The notes under the pieces: generated by a model
Databases searched by the model: none
What the model was told of the DNA's origin: nothing
The model's input: only the letters and a program-made list of their open reading frames with translations
In this document: in pieces, positions 11,850 to 24,500 of the stretch
Numbering within the stretch: position 1 is the stretch's first letter
How the letters are laid out: the number at the start of each line of letters is the position of its first letter
Program-made: the position numbers and the translations under genes
NCBI RefSeq assembly: GCF_947507565.1
Contig: NC_089178.1
Location: 2,046,001-2,110,000, forward strand
Direction of reading: 5' to 3'
Source: Oscarella lobularis
Lineage: Eukaryota; Porifera; Homoscleromorpha; Homosclerophorida; Oscarellidae
DNA length: 64,000 nucleotides

Positions 11850-12688
11850 CTACCCGTCGAGAGGACATCCTTTATATATCAAGCAGACTTCTGTTTCGCC
11901 GTACACGGACGAGACGATGGGATAAAGCGGCGCATCTGTTGGCAAGTCCGCAAAAGCAACGCCAAGAAATCGGTCTCCTTTTTCAAACGACAACGTCCCC
12001 CTATCCATGTCCAATACGGCGCGCACTCGTTCTCCCTTCTAAAAATAGAGAAGACGACGCGCCATGCACTCGACTGATTGACATGAGGACTTTTTTAGAC
12101 CGCGTTTCCTGTCACCTGACACGTGATGGCCAAATTGCGCGGATAGCTGCCGACCGTCTTGCCGCCGTGCCACAATTTATTATCGGACAAATTCCAGCCC
12201 CACGAGTAGCGATTCATGCCCACGAGGCTAATATAGCCGCGCTGCTGGAGCGGCGCGTTTTGCGTCGCGACGCCGACGAGCGCGTGCGATCCGAACGGCT
12301 TTTCCCACCACACCTCCCAGCAGTGGCGTCCCGACGTGAAGCCTTTGCGCGTGCGCGCCGCGTCCGTCGATTGGGGCACGGGACGACGATGGAACGTGAA
12401 GCCGTCGTCTTTGATCGATATGTTCTTCGAGCAATCGTTCGGATTCCAAGCGAAGCAGTAGGCTTGCACTTTCGCTTGGTAGCTCGGAAGAGCTTCTAGT
12501 AGCTCGCTCTTCTGCATCTTTTCGGGTACGAGTACGTAGAATTGGTTTTCCCATATGGAGGAATTCCCGTTGCTTAGCAAGGCGTGCCATCGACGGCACA
12601 CGCGACTACAGACGGCCAGATCGGCGAGATCGAGGCAGAGGAAGAGCTCGATGAGAGCGTCTTCGTGCTCACTGATTTGATCTGCCAT
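11850..12688 (-). CDS. F-box/SPRY protein, FBXO45/FSN-1 type
   Basis: Two exons (12116-12688 and 11850-12038) joined at a GT-AG intron. An N-terminal F-box ([20 protein letters not shown]) would bind SKP1. A linker [11 protein letters not shown] leads into a SPRY domain ([54 protein letters not shown], then [31 protein letters not shown], ending GCPLDG). Layout, length (about 253 residues) and C-terminus match FBXO45 of vertebrates and FSN-1 of worms. Those proteins act with the RING protein PAM/Highwire/RPM-1 in an atypical E3 ligase controlling synapse and axon proteins. Start is the first ATG before [10 protein letters not shown] near-identical but broken copy lies at 20449-21278, and the promoter segment is also shared. 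Confidence 0.92.
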
Positions 12689-12750
12689 CCTAAGCTGGGA
12701 ATTCACGCTTTTAGACGCGCTCTGTCGCGACGACGAGATGGTCGTCAGTG

Positions 12751-12790
12751 CACGTGATCTCGCTACGTTCCTTGCGCAGGCGTGACGGCG
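12751..12790. promoter_or_regulatory. Promoter block shared by the two F-box/SPRY copies
   Basis: A CACGTGAT box followed by CTCGCTACGTTCCTTGCGCA and GGCGTGACGGCG lies about 70-100 bp upstream of the start codon. The same elements stand upstream of the second copy (CACGTGAT at 21309, block at 21337-21368). Survival of these elements while the spacing between them changed suggests a working promoter carried along in the duplication. Confidence 0.6.
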
Positions 12791-12824
12791 TGACAGCGTG
12801 ACAAAAGTAACTGGGGGAGGCTGG

Positions 12825-13100
12825 GGGGAGGACATTAGAAATAGGAAGAGACAAATAGCTCACGAACGATTTTATTTCATGTCTCAGACGTAAAGGTTTC
12901 ATTTGCTCACAACGACGGTGTTTTCAAGCAAGCAGGTCTAATTAATTAATTATGAAAAGAAATTTTGCATACTGTATACGTAACGCATTTATTTCTTCTA
13001 CTTTTAACAAGGTCATCCTTACCCAAGCCAAAGTCAAACATGCATTTCAATTGAGAAGAGGCACGAATTTGAAACGTACGAAAAGAGCTGTTTCTATTTT
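12825..13100. repeat. Patchwork of copied CCDC146 and AKR-flank pieces
   Basis: 12825-12943 matches CCDC146 6884-7024 (an exon end plus intron) closely; for example both contain GGGGAGGACATTAGAAATA and TTTTCAAGCAAGC. 13012-13045 resembles the reverse complement of 7047-7085, also CCDC146. 13053-13100 resembles 11745-11815 beside AKR2 (GAAGAGGCACGAATTTGAAA versus GAAGAGGTATGAATTTGACA). No complete exon structure is retained, so this is non-coding debris. Confidence 0.75.
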
Positions 13101-13126
13101 TGTCTCGGTACCTGAGTACCGAGACA
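13101..13126. repeat. Inverted repeat, 11-bp arms
   Basis: Perfect 11-bp arms (TGTCTCGGTAC and GTACCGAGACA) around a 4-base loop. It lies between the copied debris and an unrecognised stretch. Could be a terminal fragment of a mobile element or a simple hairpin. Confidence 0.6.
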
Positions 13127-13642
13127 TAGTTTTCGGGATGTAAAAAATTACTAACGGGCGTACCGGAAAAGTGGTGGGTAGTAGGCTCTCGCGACTGGGT
13201 CCCTCAGGTGTCCGATACATTGTAGTTGTGCACCTGGGTATTTGTTAAGGTCCTTCTCTTTTCGTTTCGGAGAAATTTGGGTCTATTCGTGAAACAGGAT
13301 GTGACGTCACAGAAGTTTGGAATGCTGCGGTCAGAACGGATGGTGTCATGTTTTTCGGTACACCCGTTGTGACAATGCGCTTACCTTTCGGTTTTTTCAA
13401 GGTCGTGCCGATGTGCACTTACCGTTTGCGGCGTTCAGTTTGTTGTTCCGGAGCTTGGGCAAAGTGGTGAAAACTGACATAAGAAATATGTAAGGGATAT
13501 GTGCCCGTGTCTGTCGGGCTTCTGATCGCTCTTCATCATTTAATTCTATACGGGCGGGCCTGGGAGATGGCGTTGTGTCCGTCGCTGCAGCAGTTGAAGC
13601 GACGCTAAGGAGCTCAGCATTGTGACTCGCTGAAATGAGCGA
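13127..13642. other. Unrecognised stretch
   Basis: About 515 bp of ordinary-looking, moderately GC-rich sequence with no convincing reading frame, RNA gene or repeat that I can name. It sits between an inverted repeat and the second satellite array. Confidence 0.5.
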
Positions 13643-16600
13643 AATTTCACTGTAATTTATTACACTAGAGAACAGTTGGCCACTCCATTGTAATTTTTCT
13701 GTAATTTATTACAGGAGAGAACAGTTGACCAGTCCCTTGTAATTTCACTGTAATTTATTACACTAGAGAACAGTTGGCCAGTCTCTTGTAATTTTCCTCT
13801 TACAGGAGAGAACAGTTGGCCAGTCCTTTGTAATTTTCCTGTAATTTATTACAGGAAAGAACAGTTGGCCAGTCCCTTGGAATTTTTCTGTAATTTATTA
13901 CAGGAAAGAACAATTGGCCAGTCCGTTGTAATTTGACTGTAATTTATTACAGGAAAGAACAGTTGGCCAGTCCCTTGTAATTTAACTGTAATTTATTACA
14001 GGAAAGAACAGTTGGCCAGTCCCTTGTAATTTTTCTGTAATTCATTACAGGAGAGAACAGTTGGCCAGTCCCTTGTAATTTCGCTATAATTTATTACAGG
14101 AGAGAACAGTTGGCCAGTCTCTTGTAATTTTCCTCTTACAGGAGAGAACAGTTGGCCAGTCCTTTGTAATTTTCCTGTAATTTATTACAGGAAAGAACAG
14201 TTGGCCAGTCCCTTGGAATTTTTCTGTAATTTATTACAGGAAAGAACAATTGGCCAGTCCGTTGTAATTTGACTGTAATTTATTACAGGAAAGAACAGTT
14301 GGCCAGTCCCTTGTAATTTCACTGTAATTTATTACAGGAAAGAACAGTTGGCCAGTCCCTGTAATTTCGCTATAATTTATTACAGGAGAGAACAGTTGGG
14401 CAGTCTCTTGTAATTTTCCTCTTACAGGAGAGAACAGTTGGCCAGTCCTTTGTAATTTTCCTGTAATTTATTACAGGAAAGAACAGTTGGCCAGTCCCTT
14501 GGAATTTTTCTGTAATTTATTACAGGAAAGAACAATTGGCCAGTCCGTTGTAATTTGACTGTAATTTATTACAGGAAAGAACAGTTGGCCAGTCCCTTGT
14601 AATTTCACTGTAATTTATTACAGGAAAGAACAGTTGGCCAGTCCCTTGTAATTTTTCTGTAATTCATTACAGGAGAGAACAGTTGGCCAGTCCCTTGTAA
14701 TTTTTCTGTAATTTATTACAGGAGAGAACAGTTGGCCAGTCCCTTGTAATTTCACTGTAATTTATTACACTAGTTAACAGTTGGCCAGTCCCTTGTAATT
14801 TTCCTGTAATTTATTACAGAAGAGAACAGTTGGCCAGCCCCTTGTAATTTCACTGTAATTTATTACAGGAGAGAGCATTTGGCCAGTCCCTTGTAATTTT
14901 CCTGTAATTTATTACAGGACAGAACAGTTGGCCAGTCCCTTGTAATTTCACTGTAATTTATTACAGGAAAGAACAGTTGGCCAGTCCCTGTAATTTCGCT
15001 ATAATTTATTACAGGAGAGAACAGTTGGGCAGTCTCTTGTAATTTTCCTCTTACAGGAGAGAACAGTTGGCCAGTCCTTTGTAATTTTTCTGTAATTTAT
15101 TACAGGAAAGAACAATTGGCCAGTCCGTTGTAATTTGACTGTAATTTATTACAGGAAAGAACAGTTGGCCAGTCCCTTGTAATTTAACTGTAATTTATTA
15201 CAGGAAAGAACAGTTGGCCAGTCCCTTGTAATTTTTCTGTAATTCATTACAGGAGAGAACAGTTGGCCAGTCCCTTGTAATTTCGCTATAATTTATTACA
15301 GGAGAGAACAGTTGGCCAGTCTCTTGTAATTTTCCTCTTACAGGAGAGAACAGTTGGCCAGTCCTTTGTAATTTTCCTGTAATTTATTACAGGAAAGAAC
15401 AGTTGGCCAGTCCCTTGGAATTTTTCTGTAATTTATTACAGGAAAGAACAATTGGCCAGTCCGTTGTAATTTGACTGTAATTTATTACAGGAAAGAACAG
15501 TTGGCCAGTCCCTTGTAATTTCACTGTAATTTATTACAGGAAAGAACAGTTGGCCAGTCCCTGTAATTTCGCTATAATTTATTACAGGAGAGAACAGTTG
15601 GGCAGTCTCTTGTAATTTTCCTCTTACAGGAGAGAACAGTTGGCCAGTCCTTTGTAATTTTCCTGTAATTTATTACAGGAAAGAACAGTTGGCCAGTCCC
15701 TTGGAATTTTTCTGTAATTTATTACAGGAAAGAACAATTGGCCAGTCCGTTGTAATTTGACTGTAATTTATTACAGGAAAGAACAGTTGGCCAGTCCCTT
15801 GTAATTTCACTGTAATTTATTACAGGAAAGAACAGTTGGCCAGTCCCTTGTAATTTTTCTGTAATTCATTACAGGAGAGAACAGTTGGCCAGTCCCTTGT
15901 AATTTTTCTGTAATTTATTACAGGAGAGAACAGTTGGCCAGTCCCTTGTAATTTCACTGTAATTTATTACACTAGTTAACAGTTGGCCAGTCCCTTGTAA
16001 TTTTCCTGTAATTTATTACAGAAGAGAACAGTTGGCCAGCCCCTTGTAATTTCACTGTAATTTATTACAGGAGAGAGCATTTGGCCAGTCCCTTGTAATT
16101 TTCCTGTAATTTATTACAGGACAGAACAGTTGGCCAGTCCCTTGTAATTTCCTGTAATTTATTACAGGAGAGAACAGTTGGCCAGTCCCTTGTAATTTCA
16201 CTGTAATTTATTACAGGAGAGAACAGTTGGCCTGTCCCTTGTAATTTCACTGTAATTTATTACAGGTGAGAACATTTTGCCATTTCCTTGTAATTTCACT
16301 GTAATTTATTACAGAAAAGAACAGTTGGCCAGTCCCTTGTAATTTTCCTGTAATTTATTACAGGACAGAACAGTTGGCCAGTCCCTTGTAATTTCCTGTA
16401 ATTTATTACAGGAGAGAACAGTTGGCCAGTCCCTTGTAATTTCACTGTAATTTATTACAGGTGAGAGCATTTTGCCATTTCCTTGTAATTTCACTGTAAT
16501 TTATTACAGAAAAGAACAGTTGGCCAGTCCCTTGTATTTTTCCTGTAATTTATTACAGGAGAGAACAGTTGGCCAGTCTCTTGTAATTTCCTGTAATTTA

Positions 16601-19600
16601 TTACAGGAGAGAACAGTTGGCCAGTCCCTTGTAATTTTCCTGTAATTTATTACAGGAGAGAGCAGTTGGCCAGTCCCTTGTAATTTTCCTGTAATTTATT
16701 ACAGGTGAGAACATTTGGCCATTTCCTTGTAATTTCACTGTATTTTATTACAGGAGAGAACAGTTGGCCAGTCCCTTGTAATTTCCTGTAATTTATTACA
16801 GGAGAGAACAGATGGCCAGGTCCTATTAATTTCACTGTAATTTATTACAGGTGAGAACATTTGGCCATTCCATTGTAATTTCACTGTAATTTATTACAGG
16901 AGAGAACAGTTGGCCAGCCCCTTGTAATTTCACTGTAATTTATTACAGGAGAGAGCATTTGGCCAGTCCCTTGTAATTTTCCTGTAATTTATTACAGGAC
17001 AGAACAGTTGGCCAGTCCCTTGTAATTTCCTGTAATTTATTACAGGAGAGAACAGTTGGCCAGTCCCTTGTAATTTCACTGTAATTTATTACAGGAGAGA
17101 ACAGTTGGCCAGTCCCTTGTAATTTCACTGTAATTTATTACAGGTGAGAACATTTTGCCATTTCCTTGTAATTTCACTGTAATTTATTACAGAAAAGAAC
17201 AGTTGGCCAGTCCCTTGTAATTTTCCTGTAATTTATTACAGGACAGAACAGTTGGCCAGTCCCTTGTAATTTCCTGTAATTTATTACAGGAGAGAACAGT
17301 TGGCCAGTCCCTTGTAATTTCACTGTAATTTATTACAGGTGAGAGCATTTTGCCATTTCCTTGTAATTTCACTGTAATTTATTACAGAAAAGAACAGTTG
17401 GCCAGTCCCTTGTATTTTTCCTGTAATTTATTACAGGAGAGAACAGTTGGCCAGTCTCTTGTAATTTCCTGTAATTTATTACAGGAGAGAACAGTTGGCC
17501 AGTCCCTTGTAATTTTCCTGTAATTTATTACAGGAGAGAGCAGTTGGCCAGTCCCTTGTAATTTTCCTGTAATTTATTACAGGTGAGAACATTTGGCCAT
17601 TTCCTTGTAATTTCACTGTAATTTATTACAGGAGAGAGCAGTTGGCCAGTCCCTTGTAATTTTATTACACGTGAGAACATTTGGCCATTTCCTTGTAATT
17701 TCACTGTAATTTATTACAGGAGAGAACAGTTGGCCAGTCCCTTGTAATTTCACTGTAATTTATAACACTAGTGAACAGTTTGCCAGTCCCTTGTAATTTT
17801 CCTTTAATTTATTACAGGTGAGAACATTTGGCCATTCCCTTGTAATTTCACTGTAATTTATTACAGGAGAGAACAGTTGGCCAGTCCCTTGTAATTTTCC
17901 TGTATTGTATTACAGAAAAGAACAGTTGGCATGTCCCTTGTAATTTCACTGTAATTTATTACAGGAGGGAACATTTGGCCAGTCCTTTGTAATTTTCCTG
18001 TAATTTATTACAGGAGAGAACAGTTGGCCAGTCCCTTGTAATTTCCTGTAATTTATTACAGGAGAGAACAGTTGGCCAGTCCATAGTAATTTCCTGTAAT
18101 TTATTACAGGAGAGAACATTTGGCCATTCCCTTGTAATTTCACTGTAATTTATTACAGGAGAGAACAGTTGGCCAGTCCCTTGTAATTTTCCTGTATTGT
18201 ATTACAGAAAAGAACAGTTGGCATGTCCCTTGTAATTTCACTGTAATTTATTACAGGAGGGAACATTTGGCCAGTCCTTTGTAATTTTCCTGTAATTTAT
18301 TACAGGAGAGAACAGTTGGCCAGTCCCTTGTAATTTCCTGTAATTTATTACAGGAGAGAACAGTTGGCCAGTCCATAGTAATTTCCTGTAATTTATTACA
18401 GGAGAGAACATTTGGCCATTCCCTTGTAATTTCACTGTAATTTATTACAGGAGAGAACAGTTGGCCAGTCCCTTGTAATTTTCCTGTATTGTATTACAGA
18501 AAAGAACAGTTGGCCAGTCCCTTATATTTTCACTGTAATTTATTACAGGAGAGAACAGTTGGCCAGTCCCTTGTAATTTCCTGTAATTTATTACAGGAGA
18601 GAACAGTTGGCCAGTCCCTTGTAATTTCACTGTAATTCATTACACGAGAGAACAGTTGGCCAGTCCCTTGTAATTTCACTTTAATTTATTACACGAGAGA
18701 ACAGTTGGCCAGTCCCTTCTAATTTCACTGTAATTTATTACACTAGATAACAGTTGGCCAGTCCCTTGTAATTTCCTGTAATTTATTACAGGTGAGAACA
18801 TTTGGCCATTCCATTGTAATTTCACTGTAATTTATTACAGGAGAGAACAGTTGGCCAGTCCCTTGTAATTTCCTGTAATTTATTACAGGTGAGAACATTT
18901 GGCCATTCCATTGTAATTTCACTGTAATTTATTACAGGAGAGAACAGTTGGCCAGTCCCTTGTAATTTCCTGTAATTTATTACAGGAGAGAACAGTTGGC
19001 CAGTCCCTTGTGATTTCACTGTAATTTATTACACTAGTGAACAGTTGGCCAGTCTCTTGTAATTTTCCTGTATTTTATTACATGTGATAACATTTGGCCA
19101 TTCCCTTGTAATTTCACTGTAATTTATTACAGGAGAGAACAGTTGGCCAGTCCCTTGTAATTTTCCTGTATTGTATTACAGAAAAGAAAAGTTGGCCAGT
19201 CCCTTGTAATTTCACTGTAATTTACTACACGAGAGAACAGTTGGCCAGTCCCTTCTAATTTCACTGTAATTTATTACAGGTGAGAACATTTGGCCATTCT
19301 ATTGTAATTTCACTGTAATTTATTACAGGAGAGAACAGTTGGCCAGTCCCTTGTAATTTCACTGTAATTTATTACACTAGTGAACAGTTGGCCAGTCCCT
19401 TGTAATTTTCCTGTAATTTATTACAGGTGAGAACATTTGGCCATTCCCTTGTAATTTCACTGTAATTTATTACAGGAGAGAACAGTTGGCCAGTCTCTTG
19501 TAATTTTTCTGTAAATTATTACAGGAAAGAACAATTGGCCAGTCCCTTGTAATTTTTCTGTAATTTATTATAGGAGAGAACAGTTGGCCAGTCCCTTGTA

Positions 19601-20245
19601 ATTTCACTGTAATTTATTACACTAGTGAACAGTTGGCCAGTCCCTTGTAATTTTTCTTTAATTTATTACAGGTGAGAACATTTGGCCATTCCCTTGTAAT
19701 TTCACTGTAATTTATTACAGGAGAGAACAGTCGGCCAGTCCCTTGTAATTTTCCTGTATTGTATTACAGAAAAGAACAGTTGGCCAGTCCCTTGTAATTT
19801 CAGTGTAATTTATTACAGGAGAGAACAGTTGGCCAGTCCCTTGTAATTTCCTCTAATTTATTACAGGAGAGAACAGTTGGCCAGTCCCTTGTAATTTCAC
19901 TGTAATTTATTACAGGAGAGAACAGTTGGCCAGTCCCTTGTAATTTCACTGTAATTTATTACACGAGAGAACAGTTGGCCAGTCCCTTGTAATTTCACTG
20001 TAATTTATTACACTAGTGAACAGTTGGCCAGTCCCTTGTAATTTTCCTGTAATTTATTAGAGGAGAGAACAGTTGGCCAGTCCCTTGTAATTTTTCTGGA
20101 ATTTATTACAGGAAAGAACTGTTGGACAGTCCCTTGTAATTTCACTGTAATTTATTACAGGAGAGAACAGTTGGCCACTCTCTTGTATTTTTTCTGTAAT
20201 TTATTACAGGAGAGAAGAGTTGGCCAGTCCCTTGTAATTATTCTG
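13643..20245. repeat. Minisatellite array, about 48-bp unit with internal hairpin
   Basis: Roughly 135 tandem units of 47-49 bp. The consensus runs CTGTAATTTATTACAG, GAGAGAACAGTTGGCCAGTC, CCTTGTAATTT. Each unit holds a palindrome-like element, CTGTAAT-TT-ATTACAG, with 7-bp arms and a 2-base loop. Higher-order copying is clear: a shortened variant with TCCTCTTACAGG recurs at about 13795, 14131, 14417, 15046, 15333 and 15619. Its spacings include 286-287 bp and a 1202-bp block copy; further blocks repeat at 878 bp (16065 and 16943) and 292 bp (17946 and 18238). Because some units are 48 bp, minus-strand frames stay open for about 65 codons with a 16-residue period; these are not genes. F-box/SPRY genes flank the array on both sides. 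Confidence 0.97.
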
Positions 20246-20448
20246 TATGATTGAGGAAGAGAAGAATACTTGATCATCGATGATAGTATTCATCATCATC
20301 ACCATCAAGTACCCTTCTCTTTTTTCCTTCACGTTGCACTCTGCTTTATATTTTACTGTTACACCTGCAATTTCATGCAATACAAACCGAGACATTTTTC
20401 CAAACTAAAACTTGTTTCTTTAGCCATATACTGTAGATCTTTCAAGAA
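20246..20448. other. Short spacer after the array
   Basis: About 200 bp between the end of the minisatellite and the stop codon of the F-box/SPRY pseudogene. It includes a CATCATCATCACCATCA run. No gene seen; it is probably 3' flank of the pseudogene. Confidence 0.5.
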
Positions 20449-21278
20449 CTACCCGTCGAGGGGGTATCCTTTATATATCAAGCAGACTTCTGTTTCGGCG
20501 TACGCGGTTGAGACGATGGGATAAAGCGGCGTATCTGTTGGCAAGTCCGCAAAAGCAACGCCAAGAAATTGATCTCCTTTTTCAAACGACAACGTCCCCC
20601 TATCCATGTCCAATACGGCACGCACTCGTTCTCCTTTCTAGAAGAACCCAACAGAGAAGAACCCGACTGATTGACATGAGGACTTTTTTGCACCGCGTTT
20701 CCTGTCACCTGACACGTGATGGCCAAATTGCGCGGATAGCTGCCGACCATCCTGCTGCCGTGCCACAATTTATTATCGGACAAATCCCAGCCTCACGAGT
20801 AGCGATTCATGCCCACGAGGCAGATGCTGGCGACGTGATAGATCGGCGCTTCTCGCGTCGCGACGCCGACGGCTTCGTGCGATCCGAACGGCTTTTCCCA
20901 CCACACCTCCCAGCAGTGGCGTCCCGACGTGAAGCCTTTGCGCGTGCGTGCTCCCTCCGTCGTTAGTTGGCCTACGGGACGACGATAGAACGTGAAGCCG
21001 TCGTTTTTGATTGATACTTTCTTCGAGCAATCGTTCGGATTCCAAGCGTAGAAGTAGGCTTGCACCTTCGCCTGGTAGCTCGGAAGCTCTTCTAGTGGCT
21101 TGCTCTTCTGCATCGTTTCGGGTACGAGCATGCAGAATTGGTTTTCCCATATGGAGGAATTCCCGTTGCTTAGCAAAGCGTGCCATCGACGGCACACGCG
21201 ACTACAGACGGCGAGATCGGCGAGATCGAGGTAGAGGAAGAGCTCGAAAAGAGTGTCTTCACTGATTTGATCTGCCAT
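20449..21278 (-). pseudogene. Second F-box/SPRY copy (FBXO45 type) with a nonsense codon
   Basis: Same two-exon structure as the copy at 11850-12688 (exons 20709-21278 and 20449-20637), with F-box, linker and SPRY all recognisable. In the SPRY core the sequence reads NRYS[15 protein letters not shown] where the intact copy reads [16 protein letters not shown]: a Trp codon TGG has become TGA. Everything downstream, including the splice sites and the C-terminal GYPLDG, is still open, so decay is recent or the stop is tolerated. If translated, it would give the F-box and roughly half of the SPRY domain (161 residues). Many amino-acid differences from the intact copy show that duplication is older than the stop. 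Confidence 0.88.
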
Positions 21279-21508
21279 ATTTTAGAAGCGCTCTGTGGAC
21301 GACGAGCGCACGTGATCTCACGGGGTCTCGCGTGCTCTCGCTACGTTCCTTGCGCAGGCGTGACGGCGCGGCCCCCAAGTTCTTTTCCCGCAGAGAGACT
21401 CTTCGTCGTTCTTCGAAGTAGTCGAGAGCGACGGGTCAGCAACTAGGTTTCTATTATCGAAGCGAGCTTTTTGACGACAGAGCGCTCCAGCGAAGGCGCG
21501 CGAGAACG
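21279..21508. promoter_or_regulatory. Divergent promoter region, F-box pseudogene / laminin A
   Basis: 230 bp separate the start codons of the F-box pseudogene (minus) and laminin A (plus). The F-box-proximal half retains CACGTGAT (21309) and the block at 21337-21368 also found upstream of the intact F-box gene. So laminin A may use, or have captured, part of a duplicated F-box promoter. Confidence 0.5.
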
Positions 21509-24500
21509 ATGCAAGGAATTAGGAGGCGGATCCTGACGGCGCTCATGCTCGTCGTCTGCGTCCCATCTCGACTGGCTCAAATTTGCGCCGACGGTCGCAG
21601 CGGATCAGCGATATGTCCTTCTTTCGGAGAACTCCTCAACACGGGAACGATAACAGCGAGCAGCACATGCGGATCGCCCTCGAGCAATTTTTGCTACACC
21701 GATCCCCTCACGTCGACAAGAGACTGCAATAACGTCTGCGACGCGACCAATCGGCATCCGCCCGCCCATATGCTCGATTTCAGGGATTCGACGACTTGGT
21801 GGCAGTCGAAGAACGGCGACGAAATCGTTGAGATTGAGTACGAGTTTCCGGGGAACAAAACGTACGAGATCGATTACATTGCTATATATTTTCGGGGATA
21901 TCTTCCGGAATCGTTTTCCCTGCTCAAATCGCCAGACTTTGAAGCAACGTTAGAGACGTATCAATTCTATTCCTATTCGTGTCGGGATACGTATGGCGTG
22001 GCGCCTGATCAAGTCATTTTTGACGTCACGACTTCAATTTGTGACGATTTAAGCGATTCGACTAGCCCGGTGATTGAGTTTCGACCTTTGGAAGGTCGTC
22101 CGAGTGGATCTGGCAGAGAAGCTTGGATAACGGCAACTACACTCCAACTTCATTTCCGAGCTGTCCAAACAAACTCTTCTGACAACAGAGACATCTACTA
22201 CGCAATTGAAACGCTCGAAGTCTTGGCTTCATGCAAGTGCAACGGCCACGCTGACAAATGTCTTCAAAATGCAATAACTGGGCAACGATACTGTGATTGT
22301 CAGCATAACACCCAGGGAATCGACTGTGAAGCGTGCTTGCCGTTCTACAATAACAAGCCATATGAACAGGGAAGCGAGTGCGAAGGTACGTTACACACGC
22401 ATTTGTACGTGCATCTGCTTACGTCGTTTCTTCTATATGTAGCTTGTAGTTGTCATGAGCATAGCAGTGCATGTCAATTCAACCAGACCCTGTATGAGAT
22501 GAATGGGAATAAGGATGGGGGCGTCTGTACCAATTGCCAGCACAATACAGCAGGAAATCAGTGCAATCACTGTGCACCTATGTATTACCCAAACAGCTCG
22601 CTGCCGCTGACGCATCCTAATCTCTGTCTCGGTACGTCATAAATATGATTTTGCGTTTATAGTCTCATCAGGAGGTAATTATTAATTAGAGTGCGATTGT
22701 TTTCTTGCTGGTGTCGAAGGAGGCGAGTTGGATTGCGAGAAAGAGTTGAATGACAGCCTAGGCAACTGCTTGTGCAAAACGAATGTCATGGGTCGACGCT
22801 GCGATGAATGCAAAATCGGTTTCTGGAATCTAACACAATCCAACCCAGATGGCTGTTCAGGTAAGAAAAAAGAAAAGGGGGGACGTCATTAGTATTAAAA
22901 AACTATTATTTTCATTTACGCAGACTGCGGCTGTAATTTGGCTGGAACCGTGAACGGCAACTTAGCATGCGACACGACGACGGGCCAATGCGAGTGCAAG
23001 ACAAACGTCGAAGAACGCACTTGCGACTCGTGCAAAGACGGCTACTACAACATGACCCAAAACAACGCTGACGGCTGCACACCTTGCGACTGCAACGGAG
23101 GCGGTTCTCTCGATCATATCTGCGATAAAACGACGGGTCAGTGTTCGTGCCGCGACGGCGTAGCGGGACGCGACTGCTCCGAACCGATCGCCAATACCTT
23201 CTTACCGCCTTTGGACTATAATCTCTACGAAGCCGAATCGTCCAACGACGGCTCGGCAACGCCGGTTTCATTTAGTCGAGGCGCTGGAACGATTTTCACT
23301 GGCACCGGCTACGCGGCAGCGAAAGTCAACGACTCGGTCATCTTCTCGTCAGTGACTGTGCCCAAAGGCGTAGAATATCAGCTCGTCATTCGGTACACGT
23401 ATAACGATTCGATGCCGTGGAGTTCTGCGCGAGTCTCCATCGTTCCCTCCGGTGGAAGTGGAATGGGATCGTTGCCGGTTTGTTCTGAAGAAAATCGAAC
23501 GTCCGTGGCGATGCTAGAGGATCTTTCAACTGGCGAAGGGATTGCCCTTGTCGTTCCCTTTGTCAGTTGTCTTCGTGCTGGCGTCAATTATACTGTTGGA
23601 ATTGCGTTTCTTCGCTCGGGAAGTGGTCAACCAGACGCTACGTTCTTTGTTGATTCGCTTCACGTTCTCCCCGTCGTTGACGTGAATAATTTTGACTATT
23701 TTGCGCAAGATTCGATTGCCAACGCGATGTTCGTCTCTGCCGACTGCCAGACAGCGAGACTCACGGTCGAAGGAGGAATGAGCGAGGATCCCATATGCAG
23801 AACAATAGTTTCGGGCATCTCTGCCGAATTATATGGAAAATCACTAGGTAAGTCTTTTCTGGTCTGCGAGAGCCGCTACATTTTGGTGATCTTTTAGATT
23901 GTAACTGCAATTCGGTTGGATCGACGGGAAACACGTGCAATTCGTACACAGGCCAATGTTCGTGTCAATCATTCGTCTTTGGACGTACTTGCGACTCGTG
24001 TCTACCCGCCTATCATTCCCTCTCTTCCGTCGGATGCCTAGCTTGCGCTTGCAAGACGGCTGGCTCGCAAAGCGACGTCTGTGACGTGGAATCCGGTAAC
24101 TGTTCGTGTATCGATCTCGTCCAAGGGCAGCAATGCGATCATTGCGTGGATGATTATTTTGGTTTTAATACGCCGACTGGATGCCAGCCTTGCCACTGCA
24201 ACGTCACCGGCTCGACGTCGACGCAGTGCGACAACGCTGGCCAGTGTGACTGCAAGTTCGGCGTCGACGGAATCAAGTGCACGCACTGCGCGAGCGGCTT
24301 CTACAACTTCTCCACATCTGGCTGCACGTGCGTGATAAAAATACTAATTATTATAATCATAGAACGAGGTCCTCTTTTTTTTCTAGGAGCTGTGACTGCA
24401 ATGTAGCCGGCTCCCTTAGCTCCGATTGCTCGTCGACGGGAGTCTGCTCTTGCAAGCAAAACGTCGACGTCGAGACGACGATCAAATGCGACGTATGCAA

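Noticed and set aside
13127-13642. Possible mobile element between an inverted repeat and the satellite
   Set aside because: No transposase or reverse transcriptase residues, no second matching terminal repeat and no target-site duplication could be found by eye.
15000-19019. Several minus-strand frames of about 61-65 codons starting MKLQGTGQLF-like or MKLIGPG-like
   Set aside because: They are the minisatellite read in a frame that stays open because some units are 48 bp (16 codons). The same peptide repeats every 16 residues and has no gene context.
1-20245. CRISPR-like interpretation of the two repeat arrays
   Set aside because: Units are directly adjacent, with no unique spacers, the DNA is eukaryotic, and there are no cas genes. 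These are satellites.
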